Origin: Desulfonema limicola
Lineage (GTDB): Bacteria > Desulfobacterota > Desulfobacteria > Desulfobacterales > Desulfosalsimonadaceae
DNA length: 6,699 nt
Direction: 5' to 3'
Assembly: GCA_020722245.1 (NCBI GenBank)
Contig: DYLE01000135.1
Coordinates: 1-6,699, forward strand
The notes below the pieces were generated by a model. The model saw nothing but the letters and a program-made list of their open reading frames with translations. It was not told the origin of the DNA and made no database searches. Position numbers and translations under genes: made by a program. This document shows, piece after piece, positions 1-6,006 of the stretch; the first letter of the stretch is position 1; every line of letters starts with the position of its first letter.

Positions 1-73
1 TGTCGATCCGGGGCATAATGAGGAAGCCTGGGCCAAGAACCGGCGGGGGCATTTTCAGATAACTACAGAGTAG
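1..73 (+). CDS. pal: Peptidoglycan-associated lipoprotein Pal, C-terminal end only (partial)
   Basis: Only the last 23 codons lie in the window; the first complete codon is at position 2 and a TAG stop is at 71-73. The visible peptide contains GHNEEAWAKNRR, which matches the closing helix of the OmpA-like peptidoglycan-binding domain and especially the end of Pal (E. coli Pal ends GHDEAAYSKNRR plus a few residues). Pal is an outer-membrane lipoprotein that binds peptidoglycan and works with TolB in the Tol-Pal envelope system. The gene runs convergently to argF, with 66 nt between the two stop codons. The tail (HFQITTE) is a few residues longer than in E. coli. Another OmpA-family protein with the same terminal motif cannot be excluded, because the start, lipobox and main domain are outside the window. 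Confidence 0.72.
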   Translation, partial: VDPGHNEEAWAKNRRGHFQITTE

Positions 74-139
74 CTCGCGCCCCTTTTGTGAGAGTTGCCG
101 CACGCTTCATTTTTTTTAAAAAACAAAACCAAAAAAATC
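74..139. other. Convergent intergenic spacer with T8/A6 and A-rich tracts
   Basis: This 66-nt spacer separates the stop of the plus-strand pal-like gene from the stop of minus-strand argF. Its left half is GC-rich. Its right half is a T8 run (110-117), an A6 run (118-123) and further A-rich sequence to 137. Read from the minus strand, the A-rich part is the U-rich tail just after the argF stop; the T8 run could serve the pal transcript. I found no clean stem directly before the T8 run: only a weak 5-bp pairing with one G-U pair between about 74-78 and 88-92. Termination of the plus-strand transcript is therefore unproven. Confidence 0.5.
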
Positions 140-174
140 TTATGGGCTTTCGGGCAGGGTACGCCCCTGCCCGA
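131..174 (-). terminator. Probable argF terminator with its stem inside the coding sequence
   Basis: Positions 150-159 and 165-174 form a perfect 10-bp inverted repeat (core cgggcaggg / ccctgcccg) around a 5-nt loop. It lies inside the last argF codons (I301 to about E309). On the minus strand the stem is followed by 12 nt that include the TAA stop, and then by a T7 run (131-137) and more T-rich sequence down to 110. The stem is strong, but the 12-nt gap to the U-tract is longer than in a canonical intrinsic terminator. A second GCCC just downstream (GCCCGAAAGCCC) allows a slipped pairing that would shorten the gap. It may equally act as a 3'-end stabilising hairpin. Confidence 0.6.
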
Positions 175-1075
175 TGAGCACATCCAGAATCGCCTTATGC
201 ATGTGAAGCTTGTTTTCGGCCTGGTCCCATACCACGGAGCGTGACCCCTCCAGGACATCCGAGGTCACCTCTTCCCCCCGGTGGGCAGGCAGGCAATGCA
301 TGAGGATTGCATCCTTTGCGGCCGCACTCAGCAGTTTCGTATTGACCTGAAACGGCGCGAACACCACCCGTCTTCTGACCTGCTCATCCTCCTGCCCCAT
401 GCTCGCCCAGACATCCGTATTGACCACATCCGCGTCTTTCACCGCCTCCTTGGGATCATGGGTGAGTAAAATTGCGCTGTTTTTTTGGACGGCGGCCTTT
501 AAAATCTCTAAATCCGGCGAATACCCTTCAGGACAGGCCAGGACAAGCTGAAAGCCGAGGATTGCCGCAGCGTTGATCCAGGAATGCGCCATGTTGTTGC
601 CGTCGCCGATCCAGGCGATTTTAAGCCCCTCCAGACGGCCCTTATGCTCCATCACGGTCATCAGATCGCTCAACACCTGGCAGGGATGGTACTTGTCGGT
701 AAGGGCATTGATCACCGGAATGTCCGCAAAGGCCGCAAACCTTTCAACCATGTCCTGGGAATAGGTGCGAATGGCCACGCCGTCAAGGTACCGCGAGAGC
801 ACCCGGGCGGTGTCCTCGATGGGTTCATTGCGTGCCATCTGGGTGTCGCCGCTGCTGATAAAAATCGGGGTTCCGCCGAGCTGAATCGTGGCGGCTTCAA
901 ACGAAATGCGGGTGCGGGTGGAGGGTTTTTCAAAAATCAGTCCGATGGCTTTTCTCGCAAGGGAGCGCTCCGGCACCCCTTTTTTATGCCGGGACTTCAA
1001 CTCCATGGCCCGGTCCAGCAGCGTGGCGAAATCGGACGCCTCCAAATCCCTTAAAGTCAAAATATCCTTTTTCAA
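140..1075 (-). CDS. argF: Ornithine carbamoyltransferase
   Basis: The 311-residue product transfers the carbamoyl group of carbamoyl phosphate to ornithine, giving citrulline, in cytosolic arginine synthesis. The carbamoyl-phosphate motif STRTR is at 52-56, HPCQ at 130-133, the ornithine-loop DVWASMG at 221-227 and the catalytic HCLP at 260-263. Length and end-to-end motif order are normal for the family. The SMG loop identifies an ornithine enzyme; I see neither the proline-rich loop of N-acetylornithine carbamoyltransferase nor features of aspartate carbamoyltransferase. The start is TTG (1075-1073), preceded by AGGAG at 5-nt spacing. An in-frame TAA lies 30 nt upstream and no in-frame ATG or GTG lies between. 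It follows the lipoprotein gene by 27 nt and is the last gene of the minus-strand run. The final ten or so residues are encoded by a terminator-like hairpin. Confidence 0.96.
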   Translation of the reverse strand: MKKDILTLRDLEASDFATLLDRAMELKSRHKKGVPERSLARKAIGLIFEKPSTRTRISFEAATIQLGGTPIFISSGDTQMARNEPIEDTARVLSRYLDGVAIRTYSQDMVERFAAFADIPVINALTDKYHPCQVLSDLMTVMEHKGRLEGLKIAWIGDGNNMAHSWINAAAILGFQLVLACPEGYSPDLEILKAAVQKNSAILLTHDPKEAVKDADVVNTDVWASMGQEDEQVRRRVVFAPFQVNTKLLSAAAKDAILMHCLPAHRGEEVTSDVLEGSRSVVWDQAENKLHMHKAILDVLIGQGRTLPESP

Positions 1076-1080
1076 TGCAT

Positions 1081-1085
1081 CTCCT
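1081..1085 (-). promoter_or_regulatory. Shine-Dalgarno of argF, supporting a TTG start
   Basis: On the minus strand AGGAG lies 5 nt before TTG at 1075-1073. An ATG directly after AGGAG (1080-1078) is out of frame: it reads ATG CAT TGA and stops after two codons, its stop overlapping the TTG. With no spacing from the Shine-Dalgarno it is a poor initiation site. This decides the argF start in favour of TTG. Confidence 0.7.
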
Positions 1086-1102
1086 GCAGGGTAAATTTTC
1101 TG

Positions 1103-1933
1103 TTATTCATTATCGATCTCTGATGGGTCTTCCCTCCACGGCTTCCCGGCTCTATACGAGGCAATCCTTTCCTCATATATGGTTTCTTTTTCCTTGGCAC
1201 TTTCCTGGAATAGAGCAAGCGCTTCTTCCTGCTTTTTCACCATTTCTTTAGAACCACTATTCTTGAAAGAGGTGAGATTCTTTTCATACATCCTCTGTCT
1301 TTCCTGATGATTCTCCTTCAATAAATCCAGTGCCTCCTCCTGGGCTTTTCCCGCCTGCTCAAAATCCCCCACCTCCGCATGGGCCGCGGCCAGGGTGCTG
1401 AAAACGCTGGATTTATCAATCTTCGAATCCTCTTGATCGGCCTGTTCCATGACCATTTTCGCATACCTGAGCGCTCGATCCCCGTTTCGATACCGGGAAT
1501 CCGGGCAGGTGGCCAGAAACCAGGCCGTATTGGCCAGGGCCGCGCCCTTCGGATTCAATTCAACCGCCTTTGCATAATCCGCCGAGGCCTTGTCATAGGC
1601 CATTTTCCGCTTCCAGGCCCTCGCCCGAAAAAGGTAAATGGAGGACTTCTGTTTGTCTTCGCAATAACTCAAAGCCTCGGGGCTGAGCTCAATGATCACA
1701 TCATCGCACTTATTCTGTTGATAAAGATAGGCTAAAAATTTGAGATAGTTGAAACCTTTTCCGGTCTCATTCATCACGCCGGCTTTTTCAAGAAACAGCT
1801 CCTTGGCCCTGTCGCAATCGTCTTTATCCAGAGCGAATAGGATATTATCCGTCCGGCTATACCTTTCATATCCGCAGGAGGCCGCAGTCATCACAAGGCA
1901 TAGAACCATAAATTTGAAAATCGTCACTTTCAC
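1103..1933 (-). CDS. TPR-repeat lipoprotein of unknown function in the arg operon
   Basis: I recognise the fold class but not a specific function. From the GTG start the product has 276 residues. It begins with a lipoprotein signal peptide: two lysines near the start, a hydrophobic stretch (F8 to about A18), and AASC with the lipidated cysteine at C20. Residues after the cysteine are G and Y, not aspartate, so outer-membrane sorting is likely. The mature part is all-helical and TPR-like: one repeat at about 96-129 (ending YAKAVELNPKG), a block at about 135-163 containing AWFLATCPDSRYRNG, and a second repeat at about 175-205 containing LAAAHAEVGDFEQA. The tail is charged and ends in YRAGKPWRE, a closing motif I associate with TPR proteins of this kind. 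Residues 196-232 and 233-269 look like two copies of one unit. Cysteines C40, C76, C91 and C143 could form disulfides. TPRs usually bind proteins, so a scaffold or assembly role is plausible but unproven. An ATG at 1990 would give 295 residues, but it overlaps argD by 26 nt, lacks a Shine-Dalgarno and would bury the signal peptide. Confidence 0.85.
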   Translation of the reverse strand: MKVTIFKFMVLCLVMTAASCGYERYSRTDNILFALDKDDCDRAKELFLEKAGVMNETGKGFNYLKFLAYLYQQNKCDDVIIELSPEALSYCEDKQKSSIYLFRARAWKRKMAYDKASADYAKAVELNPKGAALANTAWFLATCPDSRYRNGDRALRYAKMVMEQADQEDSKIDKSSVFSTLAAAHAEVGDFEQAGKAQEEALDLLKENHQERQRMYEKNLTSFKNSGSKEMVKKQEEALALFQESAKEKETIYEERIASYRAGKPWREDPSEIDNE

Positions 1934-1941
1934 GCCCGTTA

Positions 1942-1946
1942 CTCCC
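1942..1946 (-). promoter_or_regulatory. Shine-Dalgarno deciding the lipoprotein start
   Basis: GGGAG on the minus strand sits 8 nt before GTG at 1933-1931. The position suits initiation there, and the peptide that follows begins MKVTIFKF and leads straight into a lipobox. The alternative ATG at 1990 is preceded by pyrimidine-rich sequence with no comparable site. Confidence 0.65.
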
Positions 1947-1964
1947 ACAAAATGCGATGACGGT

Positions 1965-3158
1965 TTAACACCCTTTTTGAAGAACCTCATCCAGGCAGGC
2001 GATCAGCCTGTCGATTTCCTCCCTGCTGATAATCAGCGGCGGAACAAACCGCAAAATTTTTTCCTGAATGCAGTTGATCAAAAACCCCTTTCCCAGACAG
2101 GCATTGACGATGGGGGCGCCGTTTTCCTTCAGTTTCATCCCCAAAAGCAGCCCCATCCCGCGCACCTCTTCGATGACATCGTGCTTTTCTTTAAGCATCA
2201 TCAGCCGGGCTTTGAAATAGTCCCCGGTTTCCCGGCAGTGCGCGATAATATTTTCCCGCTCAAGAAGCCTCACCACCTCCAGGGCCGCAGCGGTGATCAC
2301 CGGTGTTCCACCGAATGTGGAAGCGTGCGATCCGGGTTTAAAGGCCGAAGCGACCCCTTCCCTGGCCAGCATCGCGCCGATGGGCAGGCCGTTGCCCAGG
2401 GCCTTGGCCAGGGTCATGATATCCGGCTCAATGCCGAAATGCTCGTAGGCGAAAAGCCGCCCGGTTCTTCCCATTCCGGTCTGAATCTCGTCTAATATCA
2501 AAAAAATTCCCGAATCGTCGCAGAGCTGCCGCACGGCTTTCAGGTATCCTTCATCCGGGCATCGCACCCCGCCTTCCCCCTGAACCGGCTCCAGCATCAC
2601 CGCGCAGACCGAATCGTTGATCTTGGCCCTTAAGGCTGCAACATCATTGAAGGGAACAAACTCAAAGCCGCCGAGCACCGGATCAAACCCTTCCCGAATC
2701 CGCTGCTGTCCGGTGGCCGACAGGGTGGCAAAGGTCCTGCCGTGAAACGACTGATCCATGGCGATGATTCGGTGCCGGCCGGGCTCCCCCTTGTCATGAA
2801 AATACTTCCGGACCAGCTTTATGGCCGCCTCATTGGCCTCGGCCCCGCTGTTTGAAAAAAACACCCGGTCGGCAAAGCTGTGCGCCACAAGCCAGGAAGC
2901 CAGTTCCACCTGGGGGATGGTATAATAGAGGTTCGACACATGAAACAGCTTCTCAGCCTGTTCACAAATCGCCCGGGCCACTTCCGGTCGGGCATGCCCG
3001 AGGCTGCATACCGCAATCCCCGCCACGAAATCGGTGTAGGCCCGTCCGTCCACATCCCACACCGTGCAGCCGCGCCCCTTTTCCAAAACCAGAGGCAATC
3101 GTTTGTATGTGGTCGCAATGACCTTTTCCGCCTGGCTGATGATCTCGTTTCGCTTCAT
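1965..3158 (-). CDS. argD: Acetylornithine aminotransferase (class III PLP enzyme)
   Basis: The 397-residue product is a PLP-dependent transaminase that makes N-acetylornithine from N-acetylglutamate semialdehyde using glutamate as amino donor. Visible family landmarks are NSGAEANE at 103-110 (phosphate-binding region), SFHGRT at 137-142, LDEIQTGMGRTG at 222-233 with D223 contacting the pyridine nitrogen, and the Schiff-base lysine K252 in LAKALGNG. STFGGTP is at 280-286. The length is typical of bacterial ArgD. The ATG overlaps the argB stop in a 4-nt ATGA, which suggests translational coupling; a weak GGAAG lies 7 nt upstream. Close relatives include succinylornithine and 4-aminobutyrate transaminases, but the arginine context makes ArgD the natural call. 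Such enzymes sometimes also act as succinyldiaminopimelate transaminase in lysine synthesis. Confidence 0.95.
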   Translation of the reverse strand: MKRNEIISQAEKVIATTYKRLPLVLEKGRGCTVWDVDGRAYTDFVAGIAVCSLGHARPEVARAICEQAEKLFHVSNLYYTIPQVELASWLVAHSFADRVFFSNSGAEANEAAIKLVRKYFHDKGEPGRHRIIAMDQSFHGRTFATLSATGQQRIREGFDPVLGGFEFVPFNDVAALRAKINDSVCAVMLEPVQGEGGVRCPDEGYLKAVRQLCDDSGIFLILDEIQTGMGRTGRLFAYEHFGIEPDIMTLAKALGNGLPIGAMLAREGVASAFKPGSHASTFGGTPVITAAALEVVRLLERENIIAHCRETGDYFKARLMMLKEKHDVIEEVRGMGLLLGMKLKENGAPIVNACLGKGFLINCIQEKILRFVPPLIISREEIDRLIACLDEVLQKGC

Positions 3159-4030
3159 TGGGTCACTTCCGTTCCAATCCCTTTATCCGTAAAAAGCTCC
3201 AGCAGCAGGGCATGCCGCCGGGTGCCGTTGATGATCTGCACCTTGTTCACCCCGCTTTTTAAGGCGTCCAGGGCGTATTCGATTTTGGGAATCATGCCGC
3301 CGGATATGGTTTTGTCATGGATCATCCTTTGAATGGTTTGGGTGTTTAAGGAAGAAATCAAATTCCCGGTAGTATCAAGGATGCCGTCCACATCCGTCAG
3401 GTAGATCAGCCGGCCTGCGGAAAGCGCTCCGGCCACCTTGGCGGCCACAAGGTCCGCGTTGATGTTGTAGGTCTCCCCGTCGGGACCGACCCCCACCGGC
3501 GCCACCACCGGAATAAACCCATGGCTGGTCAGGGTGTTGATGATCAGCGGGTTGACGGCCGTTACCGTGCCCACGTGCCCCGGATCGATGATCTCGGGCG
3601 GCTTCGACTCGTCCGGCTGATACATGAGCTGAAGCTTTTCCGCAAAAATCAAGCCGCCGTCCTTGCCGCAGAGCCCCACGGACCGGCCGCCCTGCTGATT
3701 GATCTGCGCCACAATCCCCTTGTTGACCTTCCCTCCCAGCACCATCTCCACGACGTCCATGGTCTGCTCGTCCGTAAACCGCATACCGTTCACGAACCTT
3801 GAACTGATCCCCATCCGCTCCAGCACCGAATTGATCTGGGGCCCGCCGCCGTGCACCACCACCGGGTTGATCCCCACAAACTTCATCAGGGTGATATCTC
3901 TTGCGAAATCCGTCTTCAACCGCTCGTCAACCATGGCGTGACCGCCGTATTTCACGACGATGGTCATGCCGGAAAAATACCGGATGTACGGCAGCGCCTC
4001 AATCAGTATGTCGGCAACACTGGGTGTCAT
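3155..4030 (-). CDS. argB: Acetylglutamate kinase, arginine-sensitive type
   Basis: The 291-residue amino-acid-kinase-family protein phosphorylates N-acetylglutamate with ATP, the second step of arginine synthesis. Motifs in order are KYGGHAM with K27 (phosphate binding), HGGGPQI at 60-66, ETYNINAD at 186-193, LTDVDG at 211-216, and GGMIPKIEYA with K249. It carries an N-terminal helix before the kinase core (ADILIEALPYIRYFSG, 6-21). It ends in a TRRHALLLELFTDKGIGTEV block (270-289). These two parts mark the longer, hexameric, arginine-inhibited enzymes; the arginine-insensitive E. coli enzyme is only about 258 residues long. Feedback inhibition by arginine is inferred from this. The ATG start is preceded by AAGG at 6-nt spacing, supplied by a 7-nt tandem repeat. 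It follows hslU by 35 nt and overlaps argD by 4 nt. Confidence 0.96.
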   Translation of the reverse strand: MTPSVADILIEALPYIRYFSGMTIVVKYGGHAMVDERLKTDFARDITLMKFVGINPVVVHGGGPQINSVLERMGISSRFVNGMRFTDEQTMDVVEMVLGGKVNKGIVAQINQQGGRSVGLCGKDGGLIFAEKLQLMYQPDESKPPEIIDPGHVGTVTAVNPLIINTLTSHGFIPVVAPVGVGPDGETYNINADLVAAKVAGALSAGRLIYLTDVDGILDTTGNLISSLNTQTIQRMIHDKTISGGMIPKIEYALDALKSGVNKVQIINGTRRHALLLELFTDKGIGTEVTQ

Positions 4031-4036
4031 ATTCCC

Positions 4037-4061
4037 CCTTCTACCTTCTACCTTCTACCTT
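4037..4061 (-). repeat. 7-nt tandem repeat (TAGAAGG) carrying the argB Shine-Dalgarno
   Basis: The plus strand reads ccttcta three times (4037-4043, 4044-4050, 4051-4057) plus a partial cctt (4058-4061), with no mismatch. It fills most of the 35-nt space between the hslU stop and the argB start. On the minus strand every unit contains AAGG, which can pair with the 16S anti-Shine-Dalgarno. The copy nearest argB, extended to AAGGGGG, is at functional spacing (AAGG 6 nt from the ATG). The others sit 7, 14 and 21 nt further upstream. Confidence 0.9.
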
Positions 4062-4065
4062 GCCC

Positions 4066-5436
4066 CTAAAGTATATACCTGCTCAGATCCTCGTTATCCC
4101 GAATATCCTTTAATTTATTGTTCACGTACTGTCTGGTAATGCAAACCTGTTTTTCGTCAATGTCCGGCGCATCGAACAGCACATCGCTTAAAAGATGCTC
4201 CATGATGGTATGCAGCCTTCGGGCGCCGATATCTTCCGTCTGGCGGTTCACCTCCTCGGCGGCCTTAGCAATCTCTTCAACGGCCTCATCATTAAAGCAT
4301 AAATCAACCCCTTCGGTCTTCAACAGGGCGGTGTATTGAACGGTAAGGGCGTTCTTCGGCTCCATGAGGATTCGAACAAACTCCGCTTTTCCCAAAGAAT
4401 CCAGCTCCACCCGGATCGGAAACCGCCCCTGGAGCTCCGGAATCAGGTCTGACGGCCGGTTGCTATGAAAGGCGCCGGATGCGATAAATAAAATATGATC
4501 GGTCTTGACCGGCCCGTATTTCGTGGTCACCGTGCTCCCTTCCACGATCGGCAGCAGGTCCCGCTGCACCCCTTCCCGGGACACATCGGGCCCGTGGCCG
4601 CCATCCTTTCCGACGATCTTATCGATCTCGTCTAAAAAAATAATCCCGGACTGTTCCACCTTTTCAATGGCCTCACGCACCACCTTATCCATGTCCACCA
4701 GGTGCTGGGCCTCCTCCTGGGCGAGGATCTCCATGGCCTCGCTCACCTTGACCTTCCGCTTCTTGGAGGATCCCCGGGGCATCAGCCCTCCCAGCATGTC
4801 CTTGAAGTTGATGCCCATCTCCTCCATGCCGGCGCTTGAAAAAATCTCCACCATGGGGATGGAGCGGTCCGCCACCTCCAGATCCACAAACCGGTTGTCC
4901 AGCTTGCCCCCGCGCAGCATGGCGCGCAGCTTATCCCGCGTGGACGGCGCGGACGCCTCCTCCCCCACCGGCTTGAGATCCGTATAGGGCTCGCCGGCTT
5001 TCTGGGTCTGCCGGTCTTTTGATTCGGGAAGCAGGATATCCAGCATCCGCTCCTCGGCGATCTCTGCGGCCTTTCCTTTCACCGCCTCCTGCTCGCGGGC
5101 CTTGACCATGCTGATGGAAAGCGAAACCAGATCCCGGACCATGGATTCCACATCCCGCCCGACGTAGCCCACCTCGGTGAACTTGGAGGCCTCCACCTTG
5201 ATGAACGGGGAGTCCGTCAACCGGGCAAGCCGTCTTGCGATTTCCGTTTTGCCCACCCCGGTCGGGCCGATCAGAATGATGTTCTTGGGCGCGATTTCAT
5301 CGCGAAGCGTCTTGTCCACATGGCGCCGGCGCCACCGGTTGCGCAGGGCGATGGCCACCGCGCGCTTGGCCTTGGCCTGGCCGATGATATATTTATCAAG
5401 CTCCCGGACGATCTCGGAGGGCTTTAAGTCGCTCAT
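4066..5436 (-). CDS. hslU: HslU, ATPase subunit of the HslVU (ClpYQ) protease
   Basis: The 456-residue AAA+ unfoldase forms a hexamer that recognises, unfolds and feeds substrates into the HslV chamber. Visible parts: Walker A GPTGVGKT at 57-64, the pore loop GYVG at 90-93, an inserted I-domain over about 110-240 rich in charged residues, Walker B IIFLDEID at 265-272, the arginine finger R338 in LQGRFP, and the sensor-2 region GARRLHT at 404-410. The C-terminus ends LSRYIL, the tail that docks between HslV subunits and activates them. Length and organisation are standard (E. coli HslU is 443 residues). Its ATG overlaps the hslV stop in a 4-nt ATGA, consistent with coupled, stoichiometric translation of the partner subunits. 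The stop is TAG. Confidence 0.97.
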   Translation of the reverse strand: MSDLKPSEIVRELDKYIIGQAKAKRAVAIALRNRWRRRHVDKTLRDEIAPKNIILIGPTGVGKTEIARRLARLTDSPFIKVEASKFTEVGYVGRDVESMVRDLVSLSISMVKAREQEAVKGKAAEIAEERMLDILLPESKDRQTQKAGEPYTDLKPVGEEASAPSTRDKLRAMLRGGKLDNRFVDLEVADRSIPMVEIFSSAGMEEMGINFKDMLGGLMPRGSSKKRKVKVSEAMEILAQEEAQHLVDMDKVVREAIEKVEQSGIIFLDEIDKIVGKDGGHGPDVSREGVQRDLLPIVEGSTVTTKYGPVKTDHILFIASGAFHSNRPSDLIPELQGRFPIRVELDSLGKAEFVRILMEPKNALTVQYTALLKTEGVDLCFNDEAVEEIAKAAEEVNRQTEDIGARRLHTIMEHLLSDVLFDAPDIDEKQVCITRQYVNNKLKDIRDNEDLSRYIL

Positions 5437-5990
5437 CGGTCTACCGGATATTCCAGTTCTTCCAGGGTGATCGATTCATTGGTATAGACGCAGACTGCCG
5501 CGGCGATCCGCATGGCCTCCTCCACGATTTTTACGGCATTCAGCCCGACGGCATCCGCGTGCTTAAGCAGCGCGACGGCGGCTGCATGCGCGGCCACGCC
5601 CCCGGAACCGATGGCGATCACCCCTTCATCCGGCTCGATCACATCCCCGTTTCCGGAGACCAGAAGCATCTGGGAGGCGTCCACCGCGATCATCATCGCC
5701 TCCAACCGTCGCAAATACTTATCGGTCCGCCAGTCCCTGGCCAGCTCGACGGCCGCCCGGGTCAGGTTGCCATTATACTGTTCAAGCTTCCCTTCAAGCC
5801 GCTCCGAAAGGTTCAAGGCGTCCGCCGTGGCGCCCGCAAACCCCACGATGATCCTGCCGTTGTAAATCCGCCTCACCTTTCTGGCATGGTGCTTGATGAC
5901 GGAATTATTCAAGCTCACCTGGCCGTCCCCGGCCACGACGACCTTGCCGTTATACCTCACCGCAAGGATGGTGGTTCCCCGAATCGTCAT
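5433..5990 (-). CDS. hslV: HslV, peptidase subunit of the HslVU protease
   Basis: From the ATG at 5990 the product has 185 residues, close to the 174-180 usual for HslV. It is a proteasome-beta-type N-terminal threonine hydrolase. The five-residue propeptide MTIRG would be removed to expose the catalytic threonine T6 of TTILAVR. Mature-numbered landmarks fall where expected: D17 in GDGQ, K33 in ARKVRR and S124 in IGSGG. An upstream in-frame ATG at 6023 would add 11 residues and overlap xerC by 26 nt; it has a poorer ribosome site and would make an unusually long propeptide, so I prefer 5990. The gene begins 7 nt after the xerC stop and overlaps hslU by 4 nt. The xerC-hslV-hslU order matches codV-clpQ-clpY of Bacillus. 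Confidence 0.95.
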   Translation of the reverse strand: MTIRGTTILAVRYNGKVVVAGDGQVSLNNSVIKHHARKVRRIYNGRIIVGFAGATADALNLSERLEGKLEQYNGNLTRAAVELARDWRTDKYLRRLEAMMIAVDASQMLLVSGNGDVIEPDEGVIAIGSGGVAAHAAAVALLKHADAVGLNAVKIVEEAMRIAAAVCVYTNESITLEELEYPVDR

Positions 5991-5996
5991 GTTATG

Positions 5997-6006
5997 CCTA
6001 CCTTCT
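5997..6006 (-). promoter_or_regulatory. Shine-Dalgarno of hslV overlapping the xerC stop
   Basis: On the minus strand AGAAGGTAGG covers the last xerC codon and its TAG stop (6000-5998). Its AAGG and TAGG parts lie 10 and 6 nt before the ATG at 5990. This placement supports the 5990 start and suggests that ribosomes ending xerC can restart on hslV. Confidence 0.6.

Noticed and set aside
74..117. Intrinsic terminator for the plus-strand pal-like gene
   Set aside because: The T8 run is present, but no stable stem directly precedes it; the best pairing is 5 bp with one G-U pair and lies too far upstream.
55..258. A 67-codon minus-strand frame across the argF end and spacer
   Set aside because: It overlaps the argF 3' end in another frame, runs through the terminator-like hairpin and T-rich tract, and overlaps the pal-like tail; no homology is evident.
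584..1054. A 156-codon plus-strand open frame opposite argF
   Set aside because: It is a shadow of a conserved enzyme gene with no domain of its own. The same reasoning removes the plus-strand frames at 2880-3332, 4505-4987 and 5559-6050.
1076..1110. Possible ARG box (ArgR operator) before argF, from the TGAATAA motif
   Set aside because: Only one half resembles the consensus; the expected ATTCA second half is missing, and the motif is simply the end of the lipoprotein gene.
1749..2495. A 248-codon plus-strand open frame opposite argD and the lipoprotein gene
   Set aside because: It lies antisense to two genes with clear family motifs or signals, crosses their junction, shows no recognisable domain and has proline- and histidine-rich shadow-frame composition.
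4037..4061. CRISPR-like array or origin iterons
   Set aside because: The units are 7 nt and contiguous, with no spacers, no cas genes and no replication genes nearby; a simple tandem repeat explains them.
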